Assembly (NCBI RefSeq): GCF_000217955.3
Contig: NZ_AFOY02000019.1
Coordinates: 496,001 to 560,000, forward strand
Direction: 5' to 3'
DNA length: 64,000 nt
Source: Pseudomonas fluorescens HK44
GTDB lineage: Bacteria; Pseudomonadota; Gammaproteobacteria; Pseudomonadales; Pseudomonadaceae
The position numbers and the translations under genes were made by a program. The notes under the pieces were generated by a model. That model did no database searches. It was not told the DNA's origin and saw only the letters and a program-made list of their open reading frames with translations. Positions within the stretch are counted from its first letter, which is position 1. Every line of letters begins with the position of its first letter. Below are positions 45,217 through 55,867 of the stretch, in pieces.

Positions 45217-46899
45217 TTACTCGGGCAGGGCAATCGGGCCGATTTCATGGAACACATCGCCCGGGCCCGGGTTTTCGACATGGGTTTTACCGCCGAAGTG
45301 ATTCATGATGCCCCATACCGCGTTGAGCGAGGTCTGTACGGCGCCTTCGACCCAGGCCGGTGTCCACGAAACGTCGTCGCCAGCGATAAATATCCCACGC
45401 TGTTCGGCAGGCATGTCGTGTTGCATGAAGTGCGCGTACATCCGTTGGTTGTAGCGATAGTGGCCGGGCAGGGCGCCTTTGAATGCACCGAGGAAATGCG
45501 GGTCGGCTTCCCAGGACACGGTAATCGGGTCGCCGATGATGCGCGCGGCGATGTCGACTTTTGGATAGATTTTCTTCAATGCATCCAGCGCCAGCTTCAC
45601 GCGTTTTTCGATCGGTTGCGGGAGCATTTTCAACGCGTCGCTCATCCACGAATACGACAGGCAAATCACGCCTGGCTTGTCGTCGCCGTTATCGAAGAGG
45701 TAGGTGCCGCGAGTCAGACGGTCGGTCAAGGTCATGCTCATCAGGTCGCGACCGGTTTCCGGGTCTTTGTCTTTCCAGAACGGCCGGTCGACCATCACAA
45801 AGGTTTTCGACGATTGCATGTAGCGGGTGCGGTCCAGGGCCATCCACATTTTTTGCGAGAACAGCGACTCTTCGCACTCGATCTGAGTGGTCAGCAGCCA
45901 GCTCTGGCAGGTGGTCAGCACAGCCGCGTATTCGCGGGTGTCACCCCAGTTGTCGGTCACGCTGAAACGGCCATCCGCGGCGCGCGCGATGCGTTTGACC
46001 CCGGTGCGTGGCGCACCGTTGTGCAGCGAGCTCAGGCTGGTGCCTTCCGGCCAGTGAGCGCAGCGCTCCGGCACATGGCGCCAGATGCCCAGCGGCACTT
46101 GTTCCACACCGCCGACCACCAGATGTTGGTGATCGTCGCAGTTGGTCATGACTACGCGGAAGATTTCCAGCATCGAGTTCGGGAAGTCCGAGTCCCAGCC
46201 GCCGGTACCGAAGCCGACCTGGCCAAACACTTCACGGTGATGGAACGACAGCTTGGCGAAGGCTTTGGAGGTGGCGACGAAGTCGTAGAACGTCCGGTCA
46301 TCCCACAGCGGAACGAGGGTGTTCCACAGCTCTTTGAGGCGCGGCACATCGCGGTCGCGGATCGCTTGCTGGATCTCGCCAAAGCGCGAGCCATCTTCCA
46401 GTGCGTCAGCCCAGGCGTCGGCCACTTCCTGGAACAGTGCAGGAAGGTCGGCGAGTTTCTGTGCGTAATGGGTCTGGCCTTCCAGGTCGATGACGGTGCT
46501 GCCGGAGGCAGGCGTCAGCGGGTTAGGGAAAGGCTTGGTCTGAAGGCCGAGCTTGTCGACGTAGTGATAGAACGCAGTGGACGACACCGGAAAGCGCATG
46601 CCGCCCAACTCGGCGATGATCCCTTCAGCGCCTTCGAAGGCCTGGGAGCGCAAGCGGCCACCCATTTTCGAGGCTTCGTAGACGACCGGCTTGAGGCCCA
46701 GCTTCATCAGCTCGTAAGCGGCTACCAGACCTGCGATACCGGCGCCGACAATCGCCACTTCCGCGCCGTGGTTGTGCGCAGGAATACTGCCTAGACCGGC
46801 CGGATGCTCAATCCAGTCGTCAAAGGCGAATGGGAAGTCCGGGCCGAAAATGGTGACTGGTTTTTTACCGTCTGCAGGATGGCGATTGTTCTTGTTCAT
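45217..46899 (-). CDS. davB: L-lysine 2-monooxygenase (FAD)
   Basis: The product has 560 residues of the flavin amine-oxidase family. The dinucleotide fold VAIVGAGIAGLVAAYELM is at about 47-65, and the C-terminal FAD-binding GIFIAGDDVSWTPAWVEGA is typical of amino-acid oxygenases. It decarboxylates L-lysine oxidatively to 5-aminopentanamide. It forms a two-gene operon with davA and is probably controlled by the Lrp-type gene just upstream. Confidence 0.9.
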   Translation of the reverse strand: MNKNNRHPADGKKPVTIFGPDFPFAFDDWIEHPAGLGSIPAHNHGAEVAIVGAGIAGLVAAYELMKLGLKPVVYEASKMGGRLRSQAFEGAEGIIAELGGMRFPVSSTAFYHYVDKLGLQTKPFPNPLTPASGSTVIDLEGQTHYAQKLADLPALFQEVADAWADALEDGSRFGEIQQAIRDRDVPRLKELWNTLVPLWDDRTFYDFVATSKAFAKLSFHHREVFGQVGFGTGGWDSDFPNSMLEIFRVVMTNCDDHQHLVVGGVEQVPLGIWRHVPERCAHWPEGTSLSSLHNGAPRTGVKRIARAADGRFSVTDNWGDTREYAAVLTTCQSWLLTTQIECEESLFSQKMWMALDRTRYMQSSKTFVMVDRPFWKDKDPETGRDLMSMTLTDRLTRGTYLFDNGDDKPGVICLSYSWMSDALKMLPQPIEKRVKLALDALKKIYPKVDIAARIIGDPITVSWEADPHFLGAFKGALPGHYRYNQRMYAHFMQHDMPAEQRGIFIAGDDVSWTPAWVEGAVQTSLNAVWGIMNHFGGKTHVENPGPGDVFHEIGPIALPE

Positions 46900-47039
46900 G
46901 GCTGACCTTGCTGGCGACTCGCACTCGGTGCTGAGTATAGGAAAAGACTGTCGCCATTCTAGGGAGCGTCGAGCACGTTAATAAGACGCAATGTGTCGTC
47001 GTTCTGCATGTTGTTGATGCAATGTGACGAGCTTATTGA

Positions 47040-47507
47040 TCAAACTGGCTGACTGCGGTCAATCTTGCTGCTGAGGATGATCGAAGTAGTGGTTTTTTCT
47101 ACACCGTCGACGCTGCCTATCTGGTCGAGCAACTGATCGAGCTGTTCTGGTGAATCGGTACGCAGCCAGGCCACGTAATCGAATTCGCCACTGACCGCAC
47201 ACAACTGCTGGACCTGCGCCATGGCGCTGAGCCGACGCAGCACTTCCTTGCCGGAGCGTGGTTGCACGGTGATCCCGACATAAGCCTGCAAACCGCCATC
47301 GACCACCCGCTGTCCGAGCCGCACGCCGTAGCCGGTAATGACCCGAGCCTTTTCCAGCCGCGCCAGGCGTGACGTTACCGTGGTGCGTGCAATCCCCAAT
47401 TGCCGGGCGAGCATGGCCACGCTTTCACGGGCATTGATCTGCAAGGCCGCGATCAGCTGGCGGTCAATTTCGTCGAGGACGGGAGGGCGGGTATCAGGCA
47501 AGGTCAT
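47040..47507 (-). CDS. Lrp/AsnC family regulator, probable davBA regulator
   Basis: The product has 155 residues: an N-terminal helix-turn-helix (MLARQLGIARTTVTSRLARL) and an Lrp ligand-binding (AsnC/RAM) domain. The start is uncertain: the ATG at 47507 has GGAG directly adjacent, while an ATG ten codons upstream (47537) has no ribosome site. Its place before davB suggests control of lysine use. The longer upstream frame reads into IS-related DNA and is not coding. Confidence 0.87.
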   Translation of the reverse strand: MTLPDTRPPVLDEIDRQLIAALQINARESVAMLARQLGIARTTVTSRLARLEKARVITGYGVRLGQRVVDGGLQAYVGITVQPRSGKEVLRRLSAMAQVQQLCAVSGEFDYVAWLRTDSPEQLDQLLDQIGSVDGVEKTTTSIILSSKIDRSQPV

Positions 47508-47595
47508 CTCCGGTGGCACATGGCGGTGGGCGAGCATGTTACACGTTGCCGGGAAAGGGGAGCAGGCGGGACGATTTGTGGACACTTTCTGTTGA

Positions 47596-47735
47596 CGCCG
47601 ACGCCGAATTGACCCACGTGCCGATGTAAGACTAACCCACCTCAAGATCGGCACTGATCTAGAACAGGCAACGGTTCGCGAGGAATCAGACTGGGTCAGT
47701 GCCATCTCGGCAACTAAGTCAATTCGGCGTCGGCG
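47596..47735. mobile_element. Small element bounded by 18-bp perfect inverted repeats
   Basis: CGCCGACGCCGAATTGAC (47596-47613) and its exact inverse (47718-47735) bound 104 bp without coding capacity. One arm runs into the IS66 tnpA 3' end and supplies its last codons and stop. It looks like a MITE or the fused ends of an insertion sequence that removed the rest of the IS66 element. Family not recognised. Confidence 0.6.
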
Positions 47736-47926
47736 CCAACATTCACAGGAATGAAAGCTGGCAGAGTGGCGGCCTCCTGATCGCGGTAAAGCGGTAGCCA
47801 CCGGCGAACGACATTCGCGTTGATGCCATGCCTCATCGCAATAGCCGCCACGGAAACACCGGGCTGCTTGCACTCTTGGACGACTTGGGTCTTGAAGGAT
47901 TTCGGGTAGGACTTACGTTGGCGCAT
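47714..47926 (-). pseudogene. IS66-family TnpA (small accessory protein), C-terminally truncated
   Basis: The frame has 70 codons, beginning MRQRKSYPKSFKTQVVQECK with the helix-turn-helix GVSVAAIAMRHGINANVVRRW typical of IS66 orf1. Usual length is about 110. After FIPVNV the sequence runs into the 18-bp inverted repeat and ends AELT-stop. No tnpB or tnpC remains. It is an IS remnant. Confidence 0.8.
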
Positions 47927-48116
47927 GGCGATCCTGGCGTTAAGGGTAATTGCGTCCGCTCAAAAATACGCGGACACAATCGCCCTTATCGGCCGAGCTC
48001 GGAAGATGTGTTCACCAGCCCCTACGATTCAATTATTGGAGGCGTCCCGCAAACGAAGCAGATCTTAGTCCCGTTGGCTACGCTGATAGAGTTCAGCGAC
48101 CCAGGGCGAGTGATAA

Positions 48117-48281
48117 TTCTTCTGGTGCCCGTTTCCAGTGATCAAGCGCCAGTTTGGCTACACGAAGGTGCGCTTTCAGGGATTAGTAAAAAACACCGCA
48201 CAGCAGACCACGCTGTTCGCGCTGTCGAACCTGAGGATGATGCGAAAATGGATATTGAATGTGGGAGGGTTGCGCCTGTGA
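48117..48281 (+). pseudogene. IS5-family transposase C-terminal remnant
   Basis: The frame reads VIKRQFGYTKVRFQGLVKNT, then AQQTTLFALSNLRMMRKW, which is the conserved C-terminal end of IS5-group transposases (VIKRQFG...KVRYRGLxKN). It stops at the TGA 48279-48281. In-frame stops occur immediately upstream (48111-48116), so only about 55 codons are left. The likely right end of the element is at 48407-48432. Confidence 0.75.
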
Positions 48282-48349
48282 TGCGCGCCAAACGCTTTGG
48301 AAAGGTGCAATTCAAGAAAAAAGCGAAAGCATGATTTTGGCAAAGCATA

Positions 48350-48381
48350 GGCCTGACTTTCAATCAGGCCACCGATTTTTT
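48350..48381 (+). terminator. Hairpin with T-run at the end of the IS5 remnant
   Basis: GGCCTGA and TCAGGCC form a 7-bp stem with a 7-nt loop, followed after a few bases by T6. It would insulate the methyltransferase gene downstream from read-through. Confidence 0.65.
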
Positions 48382-48406
48382 GAACCCCGAACGCGGAAGA
48401 CATCAA

Positions 48407-48432
48407 TTATCGGCGTCTATTTCAGACCTTCC
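48407..48432 (+). repeat. Probable right terminal repeat of the IS5 remnant
   Basis: CGGCGTCTATTTCAGACCTTCC is the complement of GGAAGGTCTGAAATAGACG, a typical IS5-group terminal repeat (from memory). It is followed by TTAG, which suits the YTAR target of that group. No left copy was found. Confidence 0.5.
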
Positions 48433-48457
48433 TTAGCATTTATCGGATAGGAAAAAG

Positions 48458-49375
48458 ATGAACACTACCGAGACTGCGAAATTTACTGTACGAACCGCAT
48501 GTATCAGTTGCGGCGGCACCGGCCTAGTCGAATTGTCTGCGGGACGGTTTGATGAAGGTGCGGTTCAGCGCTTCATCGAAGAGGATCCTTGGGGTGAGCA
48601 TCCAGCTCCGTTCTTGCGAGAACAGCAATGGTCTTTTGTCGCCTGCAAAGATTGCGGTCTGATGTTTCATCGCTATATTCTCGACCCGGAATGGAATGAG
48701 CGCCGATTTTCTAAGTGGATGTCGCAGGACGCCATCGAAGCGTTCGAGAAACATTCGAAGACACCTGCAAATGTGTTTAGGAAGGCAGCAGGCTACACAG
48801 CACACGTCCTCCAAATCGAACAACTAACCCGTTCCTTACGTGGTTCCGAAGTACCTCGTGTGCTGGACTTCGGTTGCGGCTATGGTGGCTTCCTTTCAAT
48901 GTGTTCAATGTACGGTTTCGAGGCGTATGGCGTGGATAGGTCAGCCGCAAAGCGCGATAACAACAGCTTCTCCAAAGTATTCGCCGAGATTGAGGACATT
49001 GCCAACATGTCCCCATTCCATGCTTTGACACTCTTTGAGGTTTTAGAGCATCTTGACGACCCACACGGCTTAATGCTGCGATTGAGCGAACTTCTCGCAA
49101 CCGGTGGCATTCTAGTGCTTGAGACACCTGACTGCTCAGGAGTGCGCACCATCGGAACTAGAGACGATTATGGAAAAATCCACCCGCTTGAACACATCAA
49201 CGCCTTTACTCCAGAAACGCTTAAGCGCTTCGCTACGCGATTAGGTTTCGCCCCTATTCGCAAGCCGGTCAGTTGCGTAACGTGCGACTCGATGAAGTTC
49301 GTGAAGACCGTTGCGAAGCGGCTGCTAGGTCCAGTGATGTTGCCGACGACCCAGTTGTATTTCCGCAGACTTTAG
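48458..49375 (+). CDS. Class I SAM-dependent methyltransferase with N-terminal Cys pairs
   Basis: The product has 305 residues. The N-terminal CISCGG and, 50 residues later, CKDCGLMFHRYIL form a zinc-ribbon-like pair often seen in methyltransferases of surface-sugar clusters. Motif I is VLDFGCGYGGFLS; LFEVLEHLDDPHGLMLRLSE and GILVLETPD follow, then PLEHINAFTPETL. GGATAGGAAAAAG precedes the ATG. GC content is below its neighbours and it stands between IS remnants and a tRNA, so it was probably acquired. Substrate unknown. Confidence 0.82.
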   Translation: MNTTETAKFTVRTACISCGGTGLVELSAGRFDEGAVQRFIEEDPWGEHPAPFLREQQWSFVACKDCGLMFHRYILDPEWNERRFSKWMSQDAIEAFEKHSKTPANVFRKAAGYTAHVLQIEQLTRSLRGSEVPRVLDFGCGYGGFLSMCSMYGFEAYGVDRSAAKRDNNSFSKVFAEIEDIANMSPFHALTLFEVLEHLDDPHGLMLRLSELLATGGILVLETPDCSGVRTIGTRDDYGKIHPLEHINAFTPETLKRFATRLGFAPIRKPVSCVTCDSMKFVKTVAKRLLGPVMLPTTQLYFRRL

Positions 49376-49994
49376 CCGGCTCTTTAGGGAGCCTCTAAAA
49401 ACTGGTTTTTCGAGCAACAGTGAGCGATAAAAATCCGATGCTGCGCAAACAGACGTAAGGTCGCCAGCGCCATAGCCTTGCTTCAAGGCGCCATTAGGTG
49501 GCGCGAGGAAATATAAGGCCGTGGATTCGAAGTCCGCACGGCACTTTTCCGAAAAATGAGCTGCACGGTTTCTAATGGACGAGGCATGACCCAGAAGGGG
49601 GTCTTTGATTTTCACATCGCCGAATCCAAACCTGCAATGGCCTTCACCGCCGAACTTGAGTCAATCCTCAGGAGTGCGGATTGGAGCACCACGCCGGTCT
49701 AATTTACGCTTATGTACGCGGACTTGGACACCTCACAGGTATAGGTAAGCGCAGATTGCTACTGCTATCAACGGCTCGACCAATCTTCAGCGTCACGCTT
49801 GGCACGGAAGGTTTTGGATGTGGTTGGCCAACCATTCTTACGAATGACTACCTTCCATGTGCCAGAGGGGTTTTTACGAGAGTTGCCATACGTTCTCCGA
49901 GGGAAGATCGGTACGGACTGTACCGAAACTGTACCTCGGGAACATCTGATTGCGGTGTCAAAACCTGCAGCTGAGCTGCAGGCCTTGATTCATA
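49376..49994. other. Non-coding stretch between methyltransferase and tRNA
   Basis: This 619-bp stretch has no convincing gene. AGGGAGCCTCTAAAAACTGG at 49387-49406 looks like an IS terminus or a dispersed Pseudomonas repeat. The frames around 49681-49985 have no ribosome site or recognisable domain. It may be degenerate mobile DNA next to the tRNA. I found no second copy of the tRNA 3' end to mark an attachment site. Confidence 0.4.
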
Positions 49995-50071
49995 TGGTGG
50001 GCCCACACGGACTTGAACCGTGGACCAAAGGATTATGAGTCCTCTGCTCTAACCAACTGAGCTATAGGCCC
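49995..50071 (-). tRNA. tRNA with CAU anticodon, probably tRNA-Ile2 (or Met)
   Basis: The 77-nt gene begins GGGCCTATAGCTCAGTTGG and ends CCACCA with encoded CCA. All four arms fold: acceptor GGGCCTA/TGGGCCC (one G-T pair), anticodon stem AGGA/TCCT around CTCATAA, and T arm with GGTTCAAGTCC. A CAT anticodon is shared by Met and by Ile2, where lysidine modification reads AUA. The T-arm and variable loop (TTGGTC) resemble Ile2 more than elongator Met. Confidence 0.9.
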
Positions 50072-50086
50072 TCAGTAGGCCGCGGA

Positions 50087-53000
50087 TTATAGCGATGGTT
50101 TCTTGGCTGTGCTATCCGAAAAATCTGAAACTGCTATACGAAGAAAGGTTGCGGCGAATTCGTCGGCGGGCAGAGGCAGGCTGACGATGTAGCCCTGGAT
50201 CTGTTCGCAACCTTCGGCAGCCAGGAATTGCTGCTGCGCGAGGGTTTCAACGCCTTCGGCTATGATCGTGAATTGCATGCTGCGGCCCAGGGCAATGATT
50301 GCGCGGACGATGGCGGCATCGTGGGGGTCGTCCGGCAGTCCGCGGACAAAGGACTGGTCAATTTTCAGGAAATCCAGCGGCAAGCGCTTGAGGTAGCTCA
50401 ACGAGGAATAACCGGTGCCGAAGTCGTCGATGGCCAACTGCACGCCGAGGCGTTTGAGCTGATGCAGGACTTCAAGTGCCTCTTCGGCCTGGCTCATGAT
50501 GAAGTTTTCGGTGATTTCCAGTTGCAGGAAGCCCGGTTTGAGTCGGTTGTCCTTGAGCAGTTGTTCGATCCGCACCAGCAGGTTCGGCTGGCGTAGTTGC
50601 GCTCCGGCCAGGTTGACTGATAGCGGGCCGAAACCTTCATAACGCTGGTTCCACTCGTGCATCTGCAGGCAGGCCTGTTCCAGTACCCAGTCACCGATTT
50701 GCAGGATCATGCCGTTTTCTTCGGCCAGCGGGATGAAGTGCTCGGGCGGCACGTTGCCGAAGGTTGGATGCCGCCAGCGGATCAGGGCTTCGGCACCTAC
50801 CAGGCGCGGATGGTTGAGGCTCACTTTAGGTTGATAGAACAGCGTCAGCTCATTGCGCTCGATAGCGCGACGCAGTTCATGCTCCAGTGCCACGCGTTCG
50901 CTGGCCTGTGCGGTCAGGTCGCGGGTATAGCGTTCAACCCTGTTGCGACCTTTGGCTTTGGAGCGGTACATCGCGGCATCGGCGTTTTTGACCAGCGTAG
51001 CGACGTCGCTGCCGTCCTTGGGGTAGAGACTGGTGCCAATGCTGGCACTGATGAAGAACTCGTGCTCACCAGCCTGGAAGGGCGCTGTGAAGCAGTTCAG
51101 CAGCTTGTTGGCAATATGGTCCGCGTCGCTGGCTTGCTGCAGGCCCGGCAGCAGGATGATGAATTCGTCACCCCCCAGCCGCGCCACGGTATCGATGTCC
51201 CGAAGTTGCTCTTTGAGCCGCACCGCGATGCCTTTGAGCAGCAGGTCGCCAACCGGATGACCCAGGCTGTCGTTGATGTGCTTGAAGCGATCGAGGTCCA
51301 GAAACAGTACGGCGCCCTGACCACCGTTTTCCTGCTGGTTGTTGAGTGCGCTCAGCAGCCGACTTTCGAACAGCGTCCGGTTCGGCAACCCTGTCAATGG
51401 GTCGTGGTGGGCCTGATAGTCGAGTTTGGCCTGGGCGTGCTTGAGGCTGGAGATGTCGGCAAATACCGCGACGAAGTGGGTGATGAACCGGTCTTTATTG
51501 CGCACCGCGCTGATGGTCAGCCAACTGGGGTACAGCTCGCCATTCTTGCGCCGGTTGGAAATTTCTCCCTGCCAATGCCCTTCGGCGGTCAGTTGATGCC
51601 ACATCGCCGCATAAAAGGCGCTGTCATGCAGGCCTGAGGCGAGCAGCCTTGGCGTGTGGCCCAGGGCTTCGGTTTCGCTGTAGCCGGTGATCTCGGTAAA
51701 CGCGCGATTGACGGCGCTGATGTGCTGTTGGGTGTCGGTGATCAATACACCTTCTGCGGTGCTCTCGAATACCGTGGCGGCCTGTTGCAGTTTTTCCTGC
51801 ATCAGATGCCGCTCGGTGATGTCCCGGGCGATGGTCAGCATGCAATCGTCATCGCCAATCGGCAGCGGCCGGCTGGACATCTCGCAGAGACGGATCTGCC
51901 CATCGTTGCGGCGTATATGGCAACTGAAGTCACGCACGAAGCCGTCACGTTTCAACAGGTCGAGCATCTGCCTGCGTTCATTCAGGTTGACCCAGATGCC
52001 GAGGTCGAAAGTCGAGCGGTCCAGCGACATAGCGCTGTTGAAGCCGGTGATGCGGCTGAAGCCTTCGTTGACCTCGATCAGCAGGCCGTCGCTCACGCGT
52101 GACAACAACAAGCCGTCAGGGGACGCATGGAAGGCTTTGGCAAATTTTTCTTCAGAGGTTTGCAGTTGTTGTTGGGTTTCCTTGAGCTGGCTGATGTCAC
52201 GCACTACCACGACCAGTGCCGGGGTGGTGTCGAGTTCGAAGGGTTCGGCGGAGATCAGGCCGGTGAACACCTGGCCATTGCTGCGACGAAAGGGCATCTC
52301 CAGATTGCGAATACTGCCGGCTTGCAAGCGCTGCAAGAGCCCGGGGCCGACACCGGCGATGCCCCAGATGTTCAGCTCGGTGGCGGTCTGTCCGATCACT
52401 TCTTCGGCAGTGAGACCGATTTGCTCTTCGAACGCCTCGTTGACCTCCAGCAGGCAACCGTCGGACAGGCGTGCAATGACCAGAATGTCCGGGCATTGCT
52501 GGAACACCGAGGCAAACTTCTGCTCAGAGAGGCGCAGGGCTTCTTCGGTTCTTTTGGCTTCGCTGATGTCGATCATCAGCCCGCGCAGTATTGGCTCGTG
52601 GCCGTGCTCTATCAGGCTGACGATGTCGCGTACCCATAGGCAGCGCCCGTCGGCAGTGATTACCCGGTAGTCGAGGCTGTGATCGCGTCCGGCAAGTACT
52701 TCGTGATCGCAAAATGCCTGGGCGCGCGTAAGGTCGGCAGGATGGATGATATTTCGCCAGAAGCCCGGAATCAGCCAATGGGACAGGGGGTAACCGAGCA
52801 GGCCTTCGGCATGGGGTGAGACGTAGCTGTACGTAAAATCGCTGATTCGCGCTTCCCAGGCTATCGCCGAAAGGCTCTCCACCAGGCCGCGGTAGTGGTA
52901 TTCGCTGGTGCGCAACTCCTGTTCCAGTGCGACCCGGCGGGAAATCTCCGAACTCAAGCGGCGATTGATACGGATCACCACGGCCAGAACGGTGACCAGC

Positions 53001-53830
53001 AGCAGTACGCCGGGCAGGCCGTACATCAGCAGGTCGGACCAGAAGGTGCGGTGGTCGAGGACATTTCCGACCCAATGCTCCTGGATGGCGCTGATTTCGC
53101 CGGGGCTCATGTCCGCCAGCACTTTATCCAGAATCCCGACCAGCATTTTGTCGTCTCGCGGTACGCCCATCGCCAATTGGTAGCGATACGGCGTTTCGCC
53201 GCTGACGTAGAGCCCGTCGAGTTTGAGTTGGCGAAGGCTCCAGACGCTTGAGGCCAGATCGCCGACTACGGCGTCCACCTCGTCGGTGGCCAGTGCCTGC
53301 AACGTCGAGCTGACATTGGGCATGGGAACCAGATTGAGGTCAGGATGGTGGGTGCGCAGCAGTTCGTGGGGGGCGTAGTTTTCCACGACGGCGACTTTCA
53401 GACCGTAAAGGTCTTCCAGCTTGTGCGGTTGTGCACCCTTTACATGGGCCAGGATGACGATCGGAAAGTCCAGGTAGGGCCGTGTGAACGAGAGGTAACT
53501 CTGCCGTTCAGGTGTCGACATGACGCCGGGTAAGAGGTCCAGCTTGCCCTGTTTGGCCTGTTTCAGAACTTCGGTCCAGCTCACAGGCTCAATGGGCGTG
53601 ACCTTGATTGCCAGGCGATCACGCACGATGTTGATGTAGTCAGCGGCAAGGCCTTGGTATCGGCCCTGTTCATCACGAAACTCAAACGGTGGCCAGGAAG
53701 CGTCGACGCCCAGGCGCAGTTCCGGGTGAGCCGCAAGCCAGGCACGTTCTTCGTCGGTGAGAGTCAGCGCGCCTGCTGTTGTGGTCCAGGTCATCAGCAA
53801 TAGCAAAAGCACGGCCGGCAGTCCGGGCAT
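50087..53830 (-). CDS. rmcA: RmcA-like c-di-GMP phosphodiesterase (SBP-PAS4-GGDEF-EAL)
   Basis: The product has 1247 residues. A signal sequence is followed by a periplasmic substrate-binding (SBP_bac_3) domain (about 35-255), a membrane segment near 266-288, four PAS/PAC units (about 305-800), a GGDEF domain with intact LGGDEF and an EAL domain (AEALIRW, IDDFGTGYSSLSYL, IAEGVET). Order, length and place beside rpoD match PAO1 PA0575 (RmcA), which links redox state and phenazines to c-di-GMP removal. The ATG at 53830 follows GAGACCGTT. Confidence 0.9.
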   Translation of the reverse strand: MPGLPAVLLLLLMTWTTTAGALTLTDEERAWLAAHPELRLGVDASWPPFEFRDEQGRYQGLAADYINIVRDRLAIKVTPIEPVSWTEVLKQAKQGKLDLLPGVMSTPERQSYLSFTRPYLDFPIVILAHVKGAQPHKLEDLYGLKVAVVENYAPHELLRTHHPDLNLVPMPNVSSTLQALATDEVDAVVGDLASSVWSLRQLKLDGLYVSGETPYRYQLAMGVPRDDKMLVGILDKVLADMSPGEISAIQEHWVGNVLDHRTFWSDLLMYGLPGVLLLVTVLAVVIRINRRLSSEISRRVALEQELRTSEYHYRGLVESLSAIAWEARISDFTYSYVSPHAEGLLGYPLSHWLIPGFWRNIIHPADLTRAQAFCDHEVLAGRDHSLDYRVITADGRCLWVRDIVSLIEHGHEPILRGLMIDISEAKRTEEALRLSEQKFASVFQQCPDILVIARLSDGCLLEVNEAFEEQIGLTAEEVIGQTATELNIWGIAGVGPGLLQRLQAGSIRNLEMPFRRSNGQVFTGLISAEPFELDTTPALVVVVRDISQLKETQQQLQTSEEKFAKAFHASPDGLLLSRVSDGLLIEVNEGFSRITGFNSAMSLDRSTFDLGIWVNLNERRQMLDLLKRDGFVRDFSCHIRRNDGQIRLCEMSSRPLPIGDDDCMLTIARDITERHLMQEKLQQAATVFESTAEGVLITDTQQHISAVNRAFTEITGYSETEALGHTPRLLASGLHDSAFYAAMWHQLTAEGHWQGEISNRRKNGELYPSWLTISAVRNKDRFITHFVAVFADISSLKHAQAKLDYQAHHDPLTGLPNRTLFESRLLSALNNQQENGGQGAVLFLDLDRFKHINDSLGHPVGDLLLKGIAVRLKEQLRDIDTVARLGGDEFIILLPGLQQASDADHIANKLLNCFTAPFQAGEHEFFISASIGTSLYPKDGSDVATLVKNADAAMYRSKAKGRNRVERYTRDLTAQASERVALEHELRRAIERNELTLFYQPKVSLNHPRLVGAEALIRWRHPTFGNVPPEHFIPLAEENGMILQIGDWVLEQACLQMHEWNQRYEGFGPLSVNLAGAQLRQPNLLVRIEQLLKDNRLKPGFLQLEITENFIMSQAEEALEVLHQLKRLGVQLAIDDFGTGYSSLSYLKRLPLDFLKIDQSFVRGLPDDPHDAAIVRAIIALGRSMQFTIIAEGVETLAQQQFLAAEGCEQIQGYIVSLPLPADEFAATFLRIAVSDFSDSTAKKPSL

Positions 53831-53920
53831 AACGGTCTCGTTATGGCTTTGGGGGAATGTTTCGAGTGTAGACGGGCCAGGCGACGGGAGCGAAGCGAAG
53901 GGGATTTAATCTACAGAAAG

Positions 53921-53949
53921 CAAAACCCCCGGCAGGGCCGGGGGTTTTG
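53921..53949. terminator. Bidirectional terminator between rmcA and rpoD
   Basis: CAAAACCCCCGGC and GCCGGGGGTTTTG form a 13-bp stem with a 3-nt loop (AGG). It begins 4 bp after the rpoD stop. Confidence 0.93.
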
Positions 53950-53952
53950 TGA

Positions 53953-55800
<1,848 letters not shown>

Positions 55801-55867
55801 AACACCCTATCCACTGAAGGTCTTGGCGGGCAAAAAACAAGCCGAGGATTATACCTTAGCTATGACC

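Noticed and set aside
45184-46794. Long plus-strand frame opposite davB (536 codons)
   Set aside because: It is a shadow of davB in high-GC DNA.
47828-48334. Plus-strand frame of 168 codons across the IS remnants
   Set aside because: The first half is antisense to IS66 tnpA and the second half is out of frame with the IS5 transposase tail; it is a chance fusion.
49681-50038. Frames before the tRNA that could be an integrase remnant
   Set aside because: No R-H-R-Y residues or integrase-like stretches can be seen in any frame.
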